Part shown: positions 63,329-64,000 of the stretch, piece by piece | How the letters are laid out: the number at the start of each line of letters is the position of its first letter | Position numbering within the stretch: position 1 is the first letter of the stretch | Origin: Lachnospiraceae bacterium | GTDB taxonomy: Bacteria > Bacillota > Clostridia > Lachnospirales > Lachnospiraceae | Assembly: GCA_015056865.1 (NCBI GenBank) | Contig: SVFM01000008.1 | Location: 1 to 64,000, forward strand | Direction of reading: 5' to 3' | Length of the DNA stretch: 64,000 nucleotides | Notes under the pieces: generated by a model | Told to the model about the DNA's origin: nothing | The model's input: only the letters and a program-made list of their open reading frames with translations | The model's database searches: none | Program-made: the position numbers and the translations under genes

Positions 63329-64000
63329 ATGGTAAAGTGTGGATTTTATGAAGCGGATATTACACCTCCTTTGGGTTGTAATATGCGTGGCTACAATCGC
63401 AAAAGAGTGGCGGACGGTGTGTTGGAGAAACTCTATGCCAGAGCCCTGGCAGTGGATGTGGATGGAGTTTGCGGCATTGTAATTTCTATCGATGCGATTG
63501 GAACACCACAAGCAATACATGATGTGGCAGTGGAAAGAATTGCTGCGGCCACAGGGATTTCCTCCGACCGGGTTTTGATCAACGCAACCCATACCCATAC
63601 GGGAGGTCCCTTGGGGGGAAATATTGAACCCAACTATATAGCGGATCCGATTTACAATGATCTTTTGAGCCGCATTGTAGGCGACTGTGGTATTCTGGCG
63701 TATCAGCGCCTGCAGCCCGCAGGAGCCAAGGTGGGCAGAACGGATGTGCATGGTATTTCCTTTATCCGCAATTATGTGATGAAGAATGGCCAGGTTTGGA
63801 TGAACCCCGGCTGGCAAAACCCGGATGTAGTCGAACCTTTCGGAGAGTTGGATCCGGAGCTGGCAGTGATGTTTATCTGCGACGAGCAGGATCATCCCAT
63901 GGGAGCTCTCGTGAATTTTGGCCTACATAACGATTGTATTTCAGATAGAAAGCCTTGCACCAAATATTGTAGTGACTATGTGGGCATTCTGGCAAAAGAA
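63329..64000 (+). CDS. Neutral/alkaline ceramidase-like protein, paralog 4 (truncated by window end)
   Basis: Open frame to window end: MVKCGFYEADITPPLGCNMRGYNRKRVADGVLEKLYARALAVDVDGVCGIVISIDAIGTPQ...; not in the ORF track because no stop is reached. Confidence 0.88.
   Translation, partial: MVKCGFYEADITPPLGCNMRGYNRKRVADGVLEKLYARALAVDVDGVCGIVISIDAIGTPQAIHDVAVERIAAATGISSDRVLINATHTHTGGPLGGNIEPNYIADPIYNDLLSRIVGDCGILAYQRLQPAGAKVGRTDVHGISFIRNYVMKNGQVWMNPGWQNPDVVEPFGELDPELAVMFICDEQDHPMGALVNFGLHNDCISDRKPCTKYCSDYVGILAKE

Overview
The window covers a bacterial chromosome replication origin and its right flank. Gene content and order suggest a Firmicute of the Lachnospiraceae/Clostridia type (inference). 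Left arm, minus strand: tRNA-Arg(CCT) and a decayed tRNA copy, DUF3881, serS, DUF4446, parB, parA, two perfect parS sites, rsmG, mnmG, mnmE, jag, yidC, yidD, rnpA, rpmH. Then oriC with DnaA boxes, and on the plus strand dnaA, dnaN, an S4-domain gene, recF, gyrB, gyrA. From about 21 kb the window is mixed or accessory: MATE exporter, a PanT-like ECF-S gene beside coaBC, a polar amino-acid ABC transporter whose binding protein looks circularly permuted, a DeoR regulator and FGGY kinase, a cobalamin riboswitch with DUF4430 and ECF-S genes, a two-component system, mutS2, murG, T-box-trpBA, pgi, luxS-mtnN, an ECF sigma factor fused to a membrane/extracytoplasmic region, four Rpn/PD-(D/E)XK 'transposase' loci (one internally deleted), and a tandem array of at least four neutral-ceramidase-like genes running off the window end. 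The strongest candidate for something undescribed is a family of three intergenic elements (40912-41100, 45621-45825, 49519-49714). Each has long (about 41-52 bp) self-complementary arms that differ between copies, enclosing a conserved ~75-100 nt core. The core shows compensatory changes, a conserved GGA bulge and a GNRA tetraloop, which together look like a structured RNA or a structured mobile element.
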